Part shown: one piece after another, positions 25,984 through 35,182 of the stretch | Position numbering within the stretch: the first letter of the stretch is position 1 | Layout: the number at the start of each line of letters is the position of its first letter | Source: CAVTOO01 sp963736355 | GTDB taxonomy: Bacteria > Pseudomonadota > Alphaproteobacteria > Rhizobiales > Xanthobacteraceae | Length of the DNA stretch: 64,000 nt | Reading direction: 5' to 3' | NCBI GenBank assembly: GCA_963736355.1 | Contig: CAVTOO010000016.1 | Location: forward strand, 62,001-126,000 | Program-made: the position numbers and the translations under genes | The notes under the pieces: model-generated | Database searches by the model: none | What the model was told of the DNA's origin: nothing | Seen by the model: the letters and a program-made list of their open reading frames with translations, nothing else

Positions 25984-26368
25984 CTACCCGCGCGTCAGGG
26001 CCATCCCGATCACGACGCCCAGCAGCGCACAGCCCGACCGACGCCGCGACATAGAGAGCCGCCAGGCCCGCCTGCCCGCGCTCGTAGAGCAGCAGCGCAT
26101 CGAGCGAAAACGCCGAAAACGTCGTGTAGCCGCCAAGCATGCCGGTCATCAGGAACAGCCGCCACGTCTGGCTGGCGTCGCCGCGAAACGCGAAATAGCC
26201 GGCGAGCAAGCCCATGATGAAGCAGCCGGTGACGTTCGCGACCAGCGTGCCGAACGGAAATCCCGTGCCGAACAGGCGCGCGGCCGTCACGTTGACGCCA
26301 TGGCGCAGCATCGAGCCGAGCCCGCCTCCGACGAACACGACAAGCCAGGGAGTCATCGCAGCATTCAT
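25984..26368 (-). CDS. crcB: Fluoride exporter CrcB/FluC (one frame break)
   Basis: About 128 residues with four hydrophobic helices and the family blocks VVFVGGGLGSMLRHGVN, PFGTLVANVTGCFIMGLL and TGMLGGYTTFSAFSLDAL (the Phe/Thr/Ser residues that line the fluoride pore). The frame breaks near 26028, one extra base before ALLGVVIGMALTRG. Forms dual-topology dimeric fluoride channels. The 94 bp upstream hold a terminator for sodB rather than any fluoride riboswitch that I can see. Confidence 0.9.
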
Positions 26369-26386
26369 CGAAAAGTCCCGCACAAG

Positions 26387-26415
26387 AAAAAGGCCGGCGC
26401 CAGGGCCAGCCTTTT
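26387..26415 (-). terminator. Rho-independent terminator after sodB
   Basis: AAAAGGCTGGC-CCTGGC-GCCGGCCTTTTT on the minus strand: a 7-9 bp stem with one G.U pair and a T-tract, in the space between the sodB stop (26463) and the crcB start (26368). A-runs on the other side make it possibly bidirectional. Confidence 0.8.
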
Positions 26416-26462
26416 CCTATCAGATTTGGAACGCGCGCCGCTGCGCGAAATTTGGTCTGTCC

Positions 26463-27063
26463 TCAGCCGGCTTTCTGGAAAAGCTGATCGACATAGTCCC
26501 AGTTCACCAGGCTCTCGACGAAGGCCTTCATGTAGTCGGGACGGCGGTTGCGATAGTCGATGTAATAGGAGTGCTCCCACACATCGGCGCCGAGGATCGG
26601 CGTCGCGCCATGCACCAGCGGGCTTTCGCCGTTCGGCGTCTTGGAAATTTCGAGCTTGCCGTTCTTGACCGAAAGCCAGGCCCAGCCGGAGCCGAACTGG
26701 CCGACGCCGGCGGCGATGAAGTCTTCCTTGAACTTGGCGAAACCGCCGAGATCCTCGTCGATCTTCTTGGCAAGCTTGCCCGGCAGCTTGTCGCCACCGC
26801 CATTGGGCTTCATCCAGTTCCAGAAATGCAGGTGATTGTAGTGCTGGCCGGCATTGTTGAAGAGCGGCGCGTTCTTGCCGAACGATCCCTTGACGATCTC
26901 TTCAAGCGACTTGTCCTCAAGCCCCGATGCCCTTGAGCAGATTGTTGCCGTTGGTGACGTAAGCTTGGTGATGCTTGTCATGATGGAACTCAAGCGTCTC
27001 CTTCGACATGAAGGGCGCGAGCGCGTCATGGGCATAGGGCAGGTCGGGAAGCTGGAAGGTCAT
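26463..27063 (-). CDS. sodB: Fe/Mn superoxide dismutase (one frame break)
   Basis: About 200 residues. MTFQLPDLPYAHDALAPFMS with the metal His in FHHDKHHQAY lies in the first frame. After a break near 26932 the rest follows: NNAGQHYNHLHFWNWMKPNGGG (second metal His, Gln/Asn of the active site), WAWLSVKNGKLE, and DVWEHSYYIDYRNRRPDY (Asp and His ligands). The Gly-Gln arrangement fits the iron-type enzyme. Dismutes superoxide in the cytosol. Monocistronic, with its own terminator. The single extra base is probably an error. Confidence 0.93.
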
Positions 27064-27386
27064 GTCTGATGTTCCAATGTGCGTGGGAGGCGCCAGACGA
27101 GGCGGCGCGCTGTCTGTTTTGGTGTGTGGGCCATTGTTGCAGATCGGCTGACGTCAGGCAAGGATGGCGCCACCGCAACAGCAGCCAAGCCCATGACAAA
27201 GCTTGGAAATGTGCCAGCAATATGAATATCCTGAGCTTATCCTTGGCGGAGACCGCCGCCGGGGCGCAAGACCAATCGTCTTGCGGGATGCCGTATGTTG
27301 AAACTGCTGGAGTTCCCGTACCGTAGCCCATGACGTTGACAGGGTCGTCGTGTACGACCTCAGGGAGAGCCAAGGGTCGCCCCGGA
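27064..27386. other. Intergenic region, sodB / diguanylate cyclase
   Basis: About 320 bases between two divergent genes, with no supportable gene. It should hold both promoters. I see no strong palindrome or repeat. Confidence 0.6.
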
Positions 27387-28640
27387 ATGCCCGAACTTAA
27401 AAACGTGATGCTGCTGGGTGCTGATGCACTCCTCTACTTCGCCGTTCTGGCGACGCTCTTCGGGCTGCGACATAAAATCGGAATCGGCGCCTTTTTCTGC
27501 ACCCTTGGCGTCATGCATTTCATCGAGACTTATCTGGCCAGCACGTTCTACGTGCCGCTGCCGTTTGGCGTCATCGCCTCGCCCGGCTCCGCAGTGCTGT
27601 TCACCGGCAAGCTGATGATGCTCCTGCTGGTCTATATCCGCGAAGATGCCGAGGTCGTTCGCCAGCCGATCTACGGACTTCTGATCGGCAATATCCTGAT
27701 GGTGGCGCTGGCGCTTGTGGTGAGGCAACACGCCCTCATCCCCAGCGGCCCGGGACGCATCGTCGACGTTGTGTTCATCAACGAGATGGGCAGCCTCATG
27801 ATCTGGGGCACGCTGCTGTTATTCATCGACAGCATCCTCATCATTCTTCTCTATGAGCGCTCGCGATCGTGGTTTGGCGAGAACACCCTGCTGCGCATCG
27901 GCGTCAGTGCTGCCATCGTGCTGACGTTCGACCAGATCGGTTTCTTTCTCGGGCTCAAATTCCTGTTCGGCGCCGACTGGCGAATTATGGTCGGCGGATG
28001 GGCCGCCAAAATGGTCATGGTGGCGATCTACAGCATTCTGCTTGTGAACTATCTGCGAAGATTCGAGCGCAGCCCGGCGGAAAGCAGGCGGCGCATCGCC
28101 GACGTGTTCAGCGCGCTGACGTATCGTGAACGCTACGAAGAACTGCTGGCCCGCTCGCAGCGCGACGAATTGACCGGCATGCTCGACCGCGGCGAACTGG
28201 AAACCTACGGTCGCAGTCGCGTCAACAAGGCCGTCGCTGAAGGACGCCCCACCAGCCTGCTGATGATCGACGTCGACGACTTCAAGATATTCAACAGCAA
28301 ATTCGGTCACGCGGCAGGCGATGCGGCATTGCGCAGCATCGCGATGAAGCTCACCTCCGCGGTGCGCAACAGCGATCGAGTCTTCCGCTATGGCGGCGAG
28401 GAATTCGTCATCATCTGCGACAACCTCAATGCCGAGATGGCGTTGACGCTGGGTGAACGCATTCGCCACGACGTCGAAATCGAGACGGGGTGGCCCTCAA
28501 AACAAACCGTCAGTATCGGCGTCGCCAGTTGCCTGGAGGATGCGTCGAACTATGAGGACATGTTCGCCATCGCCGACCGCCGCCTCTACGAAGCCAAGGA
28601 AACCGGGCGCAATCGCGTGATCGGCCGGCCGGCTGCATGA
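27387..28640 (+). CDS. Membrane diguanylate cyclase (GGDEF)
   Basis: A 417-residue protein: an N-terminal membrane region of six to seven helices (about 1-225) that resembles no named sensor I can identify with certainty, then a linker and GGDEF domain (about 260-415). The active-site loop is GGEEF at 336-340, a functional variant. RNSD at 327-330, five residues before it, is the inhibitory RxxD site for product feedback. LLMIDVDDFKIFNSKFGHAAGD carries the metal and guanine contacts. Makes cyclic di-GMP. Start ATG at 27387 after AAGGG. Four bases before the YqaA-like gene, probably cotranscribed. Confidence 0.9.
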   Translation: MPELKNVMLLGADALLYFAVLATLFGLRHKIGIGAFFCTLGVMHFIETYLASTFYVPLPFGVIASPGSAVLFTGKLMMLLLVYIREDAEVVRQPIYGLLIGNILMVALALVVRQHALIPSGPGRIVDVVFINEMGSLMIWGTLLLFIDSILIILLYERSRSWFGENTLLRIGVSAAIVLTFDQIGFFLGLKFLFGADWRIMVGGWAAKMVMVAIYSILLVNYLRRFERSPAESRRRIADVFSALTYRERYEELLARSQRDELTGMLDRGELETYGRSRVNKAVAEGRPTSLLMIDVDDFKIFNSKFGHAAGDAALRSIAMKLTSAVRNSDRVFRYGGEEFVIICDNLNAEMALTLGERIRHDVEIETGWPSKQTVSIGVASCLEDASNYEDMFAIADRRLYEAKETGRNRVIGRPAA

Positions 28641-28644
28641 CACG

Positions 28645-29079
28645 ATGACCGACGTTCTCGTTTATGCCGGCCTGTTCGCCGTGGCCTTCGGTGCGGCGAC
28701 ATTGCTGCCGCTGCAATCGGAAGCGGCGCTGGCGGGACTTCTGCTCAGCGGCTACACGCCATGGCTGGTGCTCGCCATTGCCAGCGCGGGCAATATTGCG
28801 GGCTCATGCGTCAACTGGCTGATCGGTCGCGGCATCGAGAGCTTTCGCCACCGGCGCTGGTTTCCGGTCAGCGACGCCGCGCTGGATCGCGCCGGCCGCT
28901 GGTATCGGCGCTGGGGCAAGTGGACGCTTCTGCTGAGCTGGGTGCCGATCATCGGCGATCCGCTGACAGTTGTGGCCGGGCTGATGCGCGAGCCGTTCGG
29001 CGTCTTCTTCGTGCTTGTCACGATCGCCAAGGTCGGGCGGTATCTCGCCGTCGCTGCGGCGACATTGGCGTGGCTGTAA
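28645..29079 (+). CDS. YqaA family membrane protein (DedA superfamily)
   Basis: A 144-residue protein with four hydrophobic segments and the SNARE-associated/DedA-like core GNIAGSCVNWLIGRGIESF ... LLLSWVPIIGDPLTVVAGLMR. The E/P residues and the WVPIIGDP block are typical of YqaA. DedA relatives move polyprenyl phosphates or affect membrane homeostasis; YqaA itself is not well defined. Follows the diguanylate cyclase by 4 bp and converges on tctB. Confidence 0.88.
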   Translation: MTDVLVYAGLFAVAFGAATLLPLQSEAALAGLLLSGYTPWLVLAIASAGNIAGSCVNWLIGRGIESFRHRRWFPVSDAALDRAGRWYRRWGKWTLLLSWVPIIGDPLTVVAGLMREPFGVFFVLVTIAKVGRYLAVAAATLAWL

Positions 29080-29082
29080 CAA

Positions 29083-29547
29083 TCAGAAGCCGAACAGGCC
29101 AGCTGGCAGCGGCACGCTCAACCAACGCACAAAAATATAGTCGATGCCGAAGCTTGCGACGGCCGACGCCGCAATGCAGGTCGCCAATCCGTAGCCGCCG
29201 ATGCTGCGCAGCAGGAACACATAAACCGCGAACATGGTGATGCTGAAGCCCAGCCGCTCCATCGCCAGCGTCGTCACCAGCAGCGACAGGACGATCGCGC
29301 CCATGCGCATCCATCCGTCGCGTTGCGGAACGAAATCTTCGGCAATCGCCTCTGCCGGTTCAAACAGGGTTTGCACGATCATCAACAGCGCAAGACCGGC
29401 CAGCACAAGCCCGATCCAGAATGAGAAGAAGCCGGGGCCGGGACCGAGCGACGTATAGTAGCGCAGTTGCAGCGCGCCGAAGATCACCGCCGCCGCGAGC
29501 GCCAGCAGCGCGAGACCCGTGATCTGATACATCCGCTGCTGCGTCAT
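29083..29547 (-). CDS. tctB: Tripartite tricarboxylate transporter small permease TctB
   Basis: A 154-residue membrane protein with four helices of the TctB/DUF1468 family (LGPGPGFFSFWIGLVLAGLA near the start, LGFSITMFAVYVFLLRSIGG later). Small membrane subunit of a TTT transporter, working with TctA and a periplasmic TctC/Bug protein. Seventeen bases after tctA on the same strand. In this locus tctB follows tctA, the reverse of the common order. Confidence 0.9.
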   Translation of the reverse strand: MTQQRMYQITGLALLALAAAVIFGALQLRYYTSLGPGPGFFSFWIGLVLAGLALLMIVQTLFEPAEAIAEDFVPQRDGWMRMGAIVLSLLVTTLAMERLGFSITMFAVYVFLLRSIGGYGLATCIAASAVASFGIDYIFVRWLSVPLPAGLFGF

Positions 29548-29564
29548 GGAAGCATCATCCTCGA

Positions 29565-31058
29565 TCAGGTTTCACTGTCGCCCGCGACCGGCTTGACGGC
29601 GCGGAACGTCGAGACGATGACCGAGAGCGCTGCAATCGCAAGCAGCGATGCCGTCAGCGGGCTCTCGAAGAAAATGCGGAAGCTGCCTTGCGACATCTCA
29701 AGAGACTGCCGCAACGCACTTTCCATCATCGGCGCCAGCACCAGCGTCAGCACCAGCGGCCCGGAGGGGATATCTATTTTCCTGAAAATGTAGCCGAGCA
29801 CACCGAAGCCCAGCATCGCGCCGACATCGAACACGTTGTTGCTGAGGCTGTAGGCACCGATGATGCTGAAACCCAGGATGACCGTGATCATGACGGCATA
29901 GGGCACCTTCAGGATCGCGACCCAGACCGGGATGAACGGCAGATTGAGAATGAGGAGCATCACATTGCCGATGCACAGGCTGGCGATGACGGCCCAGACG
30001 AATTGCGGATTTTGAACGAACAGCGTCGGCCCCGGCGTCAGTCCGTTGACGATGAAAGCGCTCATTAAAATAGCGGTCGTCGGCGAGCTTGGAATGCCGA
30101 GCGTGAACAGCGGGATCAGCGAGGCGTTGGCACAGGCATTGTTGGCGGTCTCGGGTCCGGCGACACCTTCAATGGCGCCATTGCCGAAGCGTTCGGGCGT
30201 CGGCGACAGCCGCTTCTCCAGCGCATAGGAGAGAAACGTCGGGATGATGGAACCGATGCCCGGCACAAGCCCCAGCACAAATCCGATTGCCGAACCGCGC
30301 GCGATCGGTCCGCCAGAGCGCCGCCAGTCATCACCGCTCAAGACCAGCGACTCGACCTTGGCCGCCTTGATCACATTGGCACGCGACTCGAGGTTGGACA
30401 GAATTTCCGCAATCCCGAACAGGCCCATGACGACCGGGATCACGCCGAAACCGTCGAGCAATTCGGACCGGCCGAACGTAAAGCGCGGCGCGCCCATCAC
30501 CGGATCGATACCGATCTGCGACAGCAGCAGACCAAGCACGGCGGCGATCAGGCCGCGCAGCAGCGAGCGGCTGGCCAAGGCGGTCACCAGCGACAGGCCG
30601 ACGAGCAGCAATGCGAAGATCTGCGGCGGGCCGAATGTCAGCGCGATGCGCGTCAGCGGAAGCGCAAGAAAGACAAGACCGAATGTCGCGATCATGCCGC
30701 CGATGAAGGAACCGATCGCGGCGATCGCCAGCGCCTGCCCTGCACGGCCCTGCTTGGCCATCTCGTAGCCGTCGATGCAGGTGACAACCGATGCCGCCTC
30801 CCCCGGTGTCCTGATCAGGACCGAGGTGATGGTGCCGCCATACATCGCGCCGTAATAGATGGCGGCCAGCATGATGATCGACCCTGTCGGGTCCATGCCG
30901 GTTGTCACAGGAATAAGAATGGCGGTCGCGGCCGCAGGCCCGATGCCCGGCAGCACGCCGATCATCGTGCCCAGCACGCACCCGGTAAACGCAAACAGCA
31001 AATTGGCCGGCGTCAGGCAGGTCAGCAAGCCACCGAACAAGAGCTGAAGCGTGTCCAC
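29565..31058 (-). CDS. tctA: Tripartite tricarboxylate transporter large permease TctA
   Basis: A 497-residue integral membrane protein with about 12 helices and the TctA signature blocks GVLPGIGPAAATAILIPVT, YYGAMYGGTITSVLIRTPGEAASVVT and FTLGIPSSPTTAILM. Imports a carboxylate using the ion gradient with TctB and a TctC-type binding protein. The likely partner tctC lies on the other strand at 34151, across a divergent promoter. Starts 71 bp downstream of the dihydroxyphthalate-decarboxylase-like gene. Intact; a deleted paralogue remnant lies at 37446. Confidence 0.94.
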   Translation of the reverse strand: MDTLQLLFGGLLTCLTPANLLFAFTGCVLGTMIGVLPGIGPAAATAILIPVTTGMDPTGSIIMLAAIYYGAMYGGTITSVLIRTPGEAASVVTCIDGYEMAKQGRAGQALAIAAIGSFIGGMIATFGLVFLALPLTRIALTFGPPQIFALLLVGLSLVTALASRSLLRGLIAAVLGLLLSQIGIDPVMGAPRFTFGRSELLDGFGVIPVVMGLFGIAEILSNLESRANVIKAAKVESLVLSGDDWRRSGGPIARGSAIGFVLGLVPGIGSIIPTFLSYALEKRLSPTPERFGNGAIEGVAGPETANNACANASLIPLFTLGIPSSPTTAILMSAFIVNGLTPGPTLFVQNPQFVWAVIASLCIGNVMLLILNLPFIPVWVAILKVPYAVMITVILGFSIIGAYSLSNNVFDVGAMLGFGVLGYIFRKIDIPSGPLVLTLVLAPMMESALRQSLEMSQGSFRIFFESPLTASLLAIAALSVIVSTFRAVKPVAGDSET

Positions 31059-31129
31059 AGTGCGATCCTAGATCATCAATGCTGGCACAATCCGTGAATG
31101 CGACCCGATACCGAAAGCGACGACGCCTC

Positions 31130-32032
31130 TCAGCGGCACGCCTTCAGCGCCGTCTCGTCGAACAATTCATCGACATCGAACAAACGCGACACCAGTCCCT
31201 GCTGATGCGCGTAGAGCGCGATACGCTTGAAGGCCTCGCGGTTCTTCTCGATGCCGTAGGGCGCGCCCTCTGACTGTTCCGGTGTCAGCTTGGCGGCGGC
31301 GCGCGATTCCGTCAGCAGTCGCCAGAGTTCGCCGACCAGCCAGGGATTGGCGGCCGCGAGTTCGCTCTTGACCACGACAAGATGGTTGATGGGGCGGAAG
31401 CCGTTCTTTGCGGTCCACGCTTTCGCGACATTCTTGGCATCGGGAATAACGGTCTTGATGCGCGGATCGGCCGGCGGCTCGGCGATGCAGGCGTCGATCT
31501 CGCCGGCAAGCAGCATGTCGGTGATCTTCTTGCCGGACGACTCGCGGGTCGCCCAGGCGGGATCCTTGTACTCGCCGACGTGAGCATCCTCGAATGTCAC
31601 CCAGCGGACCTTCTTCAGATCCACGCCGAAGTCGTTCTGCAGGAAGCCGCGCACCCATGTCCCGGTCGTCTGCGAAAAGGCGCGCACGCCAACGCGCTTG
31701 CCTTCGAGGTCCTTGGGCGTGAGCACGCCGCGCTCGGAATTGTAGATCAGCTGCGGATGCTGGTCCCAGGCCAGCATCATCGCTGGAATCAGCGTGATCT
31801 TCTTGCCGTTGTCCTTGGCCATCAGATAGGTGACGATCGCCATCTCGCAGACATCATAGGCAAGTTCGCGCACCATCGGCTTGAACGAGGTGTGGATCGG
31901 ATCGACCTCCACGAAGCTCAGATCAAGCTTGTCGCTGCGCACGAGGCCCTGCTTGAGCGGAGCCGCTTGCGGCGCCTTGCCAAGCGTTACCGACAGTTTG
32001 AGTGCGCCTGAGTTCGTTGCGTTGCTGGTCAT
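31130..32032 (-). CDS. 4,5-dihydroxyphthalate decarboxylase-like / NMT1-like protein
   Basis: A 300-residue protein of the PhtD/Pht5-like group within the periplasmic-binding-protein type II fold: LKLSVTLGKAPQAAPLKQG, VDPIHTSFKPMVRELAYDVCEMA, GVRAFSQTTGTWVRGFLQNDFG, TFEDAHVGEYKDP and GEIDACIAEPPADPRIKTV. No signal peptide, which favours a cytosolic enzyme (ring decarboxylation in phthalate breakdown for the characterised relatives) over a transport protein. The ATG at 32032 follows GGAGA. First gene of an operon with tctA and tctB and divergent from the TPP enzyme, so it probably acts on the compound taken up by the TTT system. Confidence 0.75.
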   Translation of the reverse strand: MTSNATNSGALKLSVTLGKAPQAAPLKQGLVRSDKLDLSFVEVDPIHTSFKPMVRELAYDVCEMAIVTYLMAKDNGKKITLIPAMMLAWDQHPQLIYNSERGVLTPKDLEGKRVGVRAFSQTTGTWVRGFLQNDFGVDLKKVRWVTFEDAHVGEYKDPAWATRESSGKKITDMLLAGEIDACIAEPPADPRIKTVIPDAKNVAKAWTAKNGFRPINHLVVVKSELAAANPWLVGELWRLLTESRAAAKLTPEQSEGAPYGIEKNREAFKRIALYAHQQGLVSRLFDVDELFDETALKACR

Positions 32033-32434
32033 GATGTCTCCAAACGAGCCGCTCGCTGCAGGCGGCATTGCTGAACAACGGGGCTCTTTGCCCTTCACCG
32101 CCTCAAAACGCGAAAAAGCGGCGCAACGCAAGGCATTTCGATGCTGCCTTGCGCGCGCCGCTTCGCTGTTGCAAAATAACTTTTGTAGAGACCAGAAATA
32201 ACAAAACGAGAATAGCCGCAAGGGCGGGGACATGTCACTTAGTCTCGAAGAACCGCGCTCACGTTTGCACGGATCACGATAGTTCCTCGATGACAAGCAG
32301 CCGCGAACGCTCAGGCATTTGGCCCGTCAATGAAACGGCCGATCGGTGCCTGACGTCGGTGCCTTATACCAGCATCGTCTGTCTCCTGCCCGTCCGGTCA
32401 TTCTTGCAACAAACCATGTCGGGACGGAGTACCC
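32033..32434. other. Divergent promoter region of the TTT module
   Basis: About 400 bases between the decarboxylase-like gene and the TPP-enzyme gene, without a supportable gene. It must hold promoters for both arms. AT-richer stretches occur near 32175-32215; no clear operator palindrome was recognised and no regulator gene is adjacent. Confidence 0.6.
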
Positions 32435-34105
32435 ATGAGCGGTAACATGAAAATCTACGAGGCGATTGCTCAGGCGATCGTGGCCGAAGGCATCGATGCG
32501 CATTTCGGATTGGCCGGCGACGCCAACATGCATCTGATGGCGGCGCTCGACCGTCTCGGCAAATTCACGAACTTCTCCGTCCGCCACGAGCACTGCGCCG
32601 TGATGATGGCAGCAGGCTACTGGAGCAAGACCGGCAAGCCGGGTGTCGCCTCGGTGACACATGGTCCGGGCTTCACCCAGGTGATGACCGCGCTGACGAC
32701 CGCGAGCCGCAACCGCCTTCCGCTGGTGGTGTTCGCCGGCGAGACCTCGACTGCAGCAAAGTGGCATCTCCAGAATATGGAGCAGGCACCCTTGGCCGTC
32801 GCCTGCGGCGCGTCCTACATCCAGATCCGCAATCCGCAATTGGTGCATCATCAGCTGCGTGAAGCGTTCTACACCGCCAGGACCGAGCGCAAGCCGGTGG
32901 TGGTCGGCATCTCCTACGATCTGCAGAATTCAGAACTGCCGGCCGCGAACGGAAAATATCAGCCGTCGTCGTCGATCATTCCGCAGTTGCCGCCGGTGCC
33001 GCCCGACGCCAAGCAGATCGACGACATCCTGCACAGGCTCGTCAACGCCAAAGCGCCGGTGCTGGTCGCAGGCCGCGGCGCGCTGTGGGCCGACGCGCGG
33101 CGTGAGATCGAACAACTCGCGGAGAAGAGCGGCGCGCTGCTCGGCACAAGCCTGATGGCCAAGGGCATGTTCGATCACAACCCCTACTCGCTCGGCATTG
33201 TCGGCGGCTATGCGCGACAGGCGTCCCGCGACGTCGGCAAGGATGTCGATCTCGTTATTTCATTCGGCGCCAATCTCGGTCGCTTCACGCTCGACAGCGG
33301 CAAGATGTTTCCGAAGGCCGAGGTCGTGCAGATCGACCTCGACCCCAAGGGTTATCGCGAGGGCCTCGAAGGCATCAGCGTGTTTGCGCGTGGCGACGCC
33401 AAGCTTGCCGCGGCGGCCTTGCTGGAAAAGCTCGGCAACACCAAGACCAGCGCCAATGTGCGCTCGGCCGATCTCGCCAAGCGCCTGAAGGACACGCCGA
33501 CCGATTCCACGGTTTATCCGGACAATGGCCTGCTCGATCCGCGCCAGGTCATCGACACACTCGAAACACTTATTCCGACCGACTACGATTTCGTTAGCGG
33601 CAACGGTCATTCGGCGTTCTGGCACACGTCGATGCGCGGCGCCGATCCGTCGAACTATCATGCCACGCGCGCCTTCGGCGCGATCGGCAACGCCTTCCCC
33701 TTCGCCATGGGCATTGCGGCCACACGCAAGGATGGCCGCGTGGTGCTGTTCGAAGGCGACGGCGGCCTGATCATGCATATTCAGGAGCTGGAATCGCTGA
33801 AGCGCGAAAAGGTCAAGGTTCTTGTCATATGCCTGAACGATGCCGCCTTCGGCGCCGAGATCCACAAGCTGCGCGAAGAGAAGATCGACGATCAGGGCGT
33901 GGTGTTCGGCTTTCCGCCCTTCGAGCAGATCGCCAAGGGCTTTGGCCTGCGCGGCGCGACCGTGACGCGCCTCGATCAGTTCAAGGATCTGATGAAAGAG
34001 TATGAGGCCGGCGACACCTCGATGATCTGGGACGTGCGCATTTCCGATCAGATCATGGCCCCGAACATGCGAGACGACGTGGGCTATCTGAAGAAGGCAA
34101 AATAA
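32435..34105 (+). CDS. Thiamine pyrophosphate-dependent enzyme, acetolactate synthase-like
   Basis: A 556-residue TPP enzyme with the three usual domains. The PYR domain holds the cofactor-activating Glu52 (SVRHEHCAVMMAAGYW). A central domain covers about 190-330. The PP domain has GDGGLIMHIQELESL followed by CLNDAAFG, the Mg-TPP motif (GDG-x26-N). The family includes acetolactate synthase, benzoylformate decarboxylase, oxalyl-CoA decarboxylase and others. The loss of an obvious FAD-binding pattern and the neighbours (TTT transporter, decarboxylase-like protein) suggest a catabolic 2-oxo-acid decarboxylase or lyase. Followed by tctC after 45 bp. Substrate not determinable. Intact. Confidence 0.88.
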   Translation: MSGNMKIYEAIAQAIVAEGIDAHFGLAGDANMHLMAALDRLGKFTNFSVRHEHCAVMMAAGYWSKTGKPGVASVTHGPGFTQVMTALTTASRNRLPLVVFAGETSTAAKWHLQNMEQAPLAVACGASYIQIRNPQLVHHQLREAFYTARTERKPVVVGISYDLQNSELPAANGKYQPSSSIIPQLPPVPPDAKQIDDILHRLVNAKAPVLVAGRGALWADARREIEQLAEKSGALLGTSLMAKGMFDHNPYSLGIVGGYARQASRDVGKDVDLVISFGANLGRFTLDSGKMFPKAEVVQIDLDPKGYREGLEGISVFARGDAKLAAAALLEKLGNTKTSANVRSADLAKRLKDTPTDSTVYPDNGLLDPRQVIDTLETLIPTDYDFVSGNGHSAFWHTSMRGADPSNYHATRAFGAIGNAFPFAMGIAATRKDGRVVLFEGDGGLIMHIQELESLKREKVKVLVICLNDAAFGAEIHKLREEKIDDQGVVFGFPPFEQIAKGFGLRGATVTRLDQFKDLMKEYEAGDTSMIWDVRISDQIMAPNMRDDVGYLKKAK

Positions 34106-34150
34106 CCGCGACCCGGATCAACCGGGCGCACCAACAACTGGGAGGATTCG

Positions 34151-35116
34151 ATGAACAGAACTGCCACCCTCGTGGCGGCGCTCAGTGCGCTTGCCCTGAC
34201 AACCATTCCGGCCGCTACGCAGCAATTCCCTGCGGCCGGACGCACCATCACCACCGTCGTGCCGGTTCCGGCCGGCGGCGGCACCGACCAGTTCGCTCGC
34301 GCGATGGCGCCAGTGCTGGCCAGGGAACTCGGCACCACCGTTCAGGTCGTCAACAAGCCGGGTGCGTCGATGCAGACCGGCACGCATGAAGTCGCGACCG
34401 CACGTCCTGACGGTTACACGCTGCTGTGGATCGTGCTGCCGACTGCAGCTGCGTACCTCGACCCGAATCGACAATCGACCTACACGCGCGCCAGCCTGCA
34501 GCCGATCGGTTCGGTGTTCGAAGTGGCGCCGGCCATCGCCGTGCTGCCGAACAGCCCCTACAAGACACTGAAAGACTTCGTCGATGCGGCGAAGGCCAAC
34601 CCGTCCAAGGTCAAAGGTGGAACGGCCGGTCTGTTGTCGACGAGCCATCTCGCCAGCGTCGGCTTCCAGCGCGCGGTGGGCATCAAGCTCGCGACCGTCA
34701 ATTTCAACGGTGGCGCGCCGATGCTGACCGCTCTGCTCGGCGGCCATATCGACGTTGCGTTCAATTCGATCGGTGAAGTGCTGCCGCAAGCCAAAGCCGG
34801 ACAGGTGCGCGTGCTCGGTGTCATGGCCGACGGCAAGCACATGTCGGGCGTGCCGACCTTCAAGGAACAGGGCTTCAACGCCGAGACGCTCGCGGTCGAT
34901 GTCGGCCTCGTCGGACCGGCCGGCATGCCGCCCGAAGTCGTCGCCAGACTGGCCGACGCCCTGAAGAAGGCGATCGAGGATGAGAGCATCAAGAAACTGA
35001 TGACGGATCAGGCCTCGACGCTGCGCTTCCTCGGTCCCGATCAGTACAAGACGCACTGGGACGGCATCGAGACGCGCTTCAAGCCGCTGATCGATCTGGC
35101 CAAGCAGGACAAATAA
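34151..35116 (+). CDS. tctC: TctC/Bug family periplasmic binding protein
   Basis: A 321-residue binding protein with a signal peptide (about 1-23, ending PAATQ) and the Bug fold blocks ITTVVPVPAGGGTDQFARAM, VNKPGASMQTGTHEVATARP, NFNGGAPMLTALLGGHIDVA and GLVGPAGMPPEVVARL. Presents a carboxylate to TctAB. Downstream of the TPP enzyme and followed by a strong terminator, so it ends the plus-strand arm of the module. Intact. Confidence 0.92.
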   Translation: MNRTATLVAALSALALTTIPAATQQFPAAGRTITTVVPVPAGGGTDQFARAMAPVLARELGTTVQVVNKPGASMQTGTHEVATARPDGYTLLWIVLPTAAAYLDPNRQSTYTRASLQPIGSVFEVAPAIAVLPNSPYKTLKDFVDAAKANPSKVKGGTAGLLSTSHLASVGFQRAVGIKLATVNFNGGAPMLTALLGGHIDVAFNSIGEVLPQAKAGQVRVLGVMADGKHMSGVPTFKEQGFNAETLAVDVGLVGPAGMPPEVVARLADALKKAIEDESIKKLMTDQASTLRFLGPDQYKTHWDGIETRFKPLIDLAKQDK

Positions 35117-35140
35117 CTCGAATAAATGTTCTGAAATGCC

Positions 35141-35168
35141 AAAGCCGCCCCTCACGGGGCGGCTTTTT
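35141..35168 (+). terminator. Rho-independent terminator after tctC
   Basis: AAAGCCGCCCC-TCAC-GGGGCGGCTTTTT: a perfect 10-bp stem with a five-T tail, 25 bp after the tctC stop and 15 bp before the stop of the convergent DctP gene. It could serve both directions. Confidence 0.93.
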
Positions 35169-35182
35169 GCTGCGACGATTTT

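Noticed and set aside
26369..26462. A possible fluoride riboswitch upstream of crcB
   Set aside because: The 94-bp space is largely occupied by the sodB terminator hairpin. I could not find the conserved pseudoknot pattern of the fluoride riboswitch.
34118..35155. A 345-codon minus-strand frame over tctC
   Set aside because: Antisense shadow with no recognisable domain. The plus-strand Bug protein is intact with a signal peptide and terminator.
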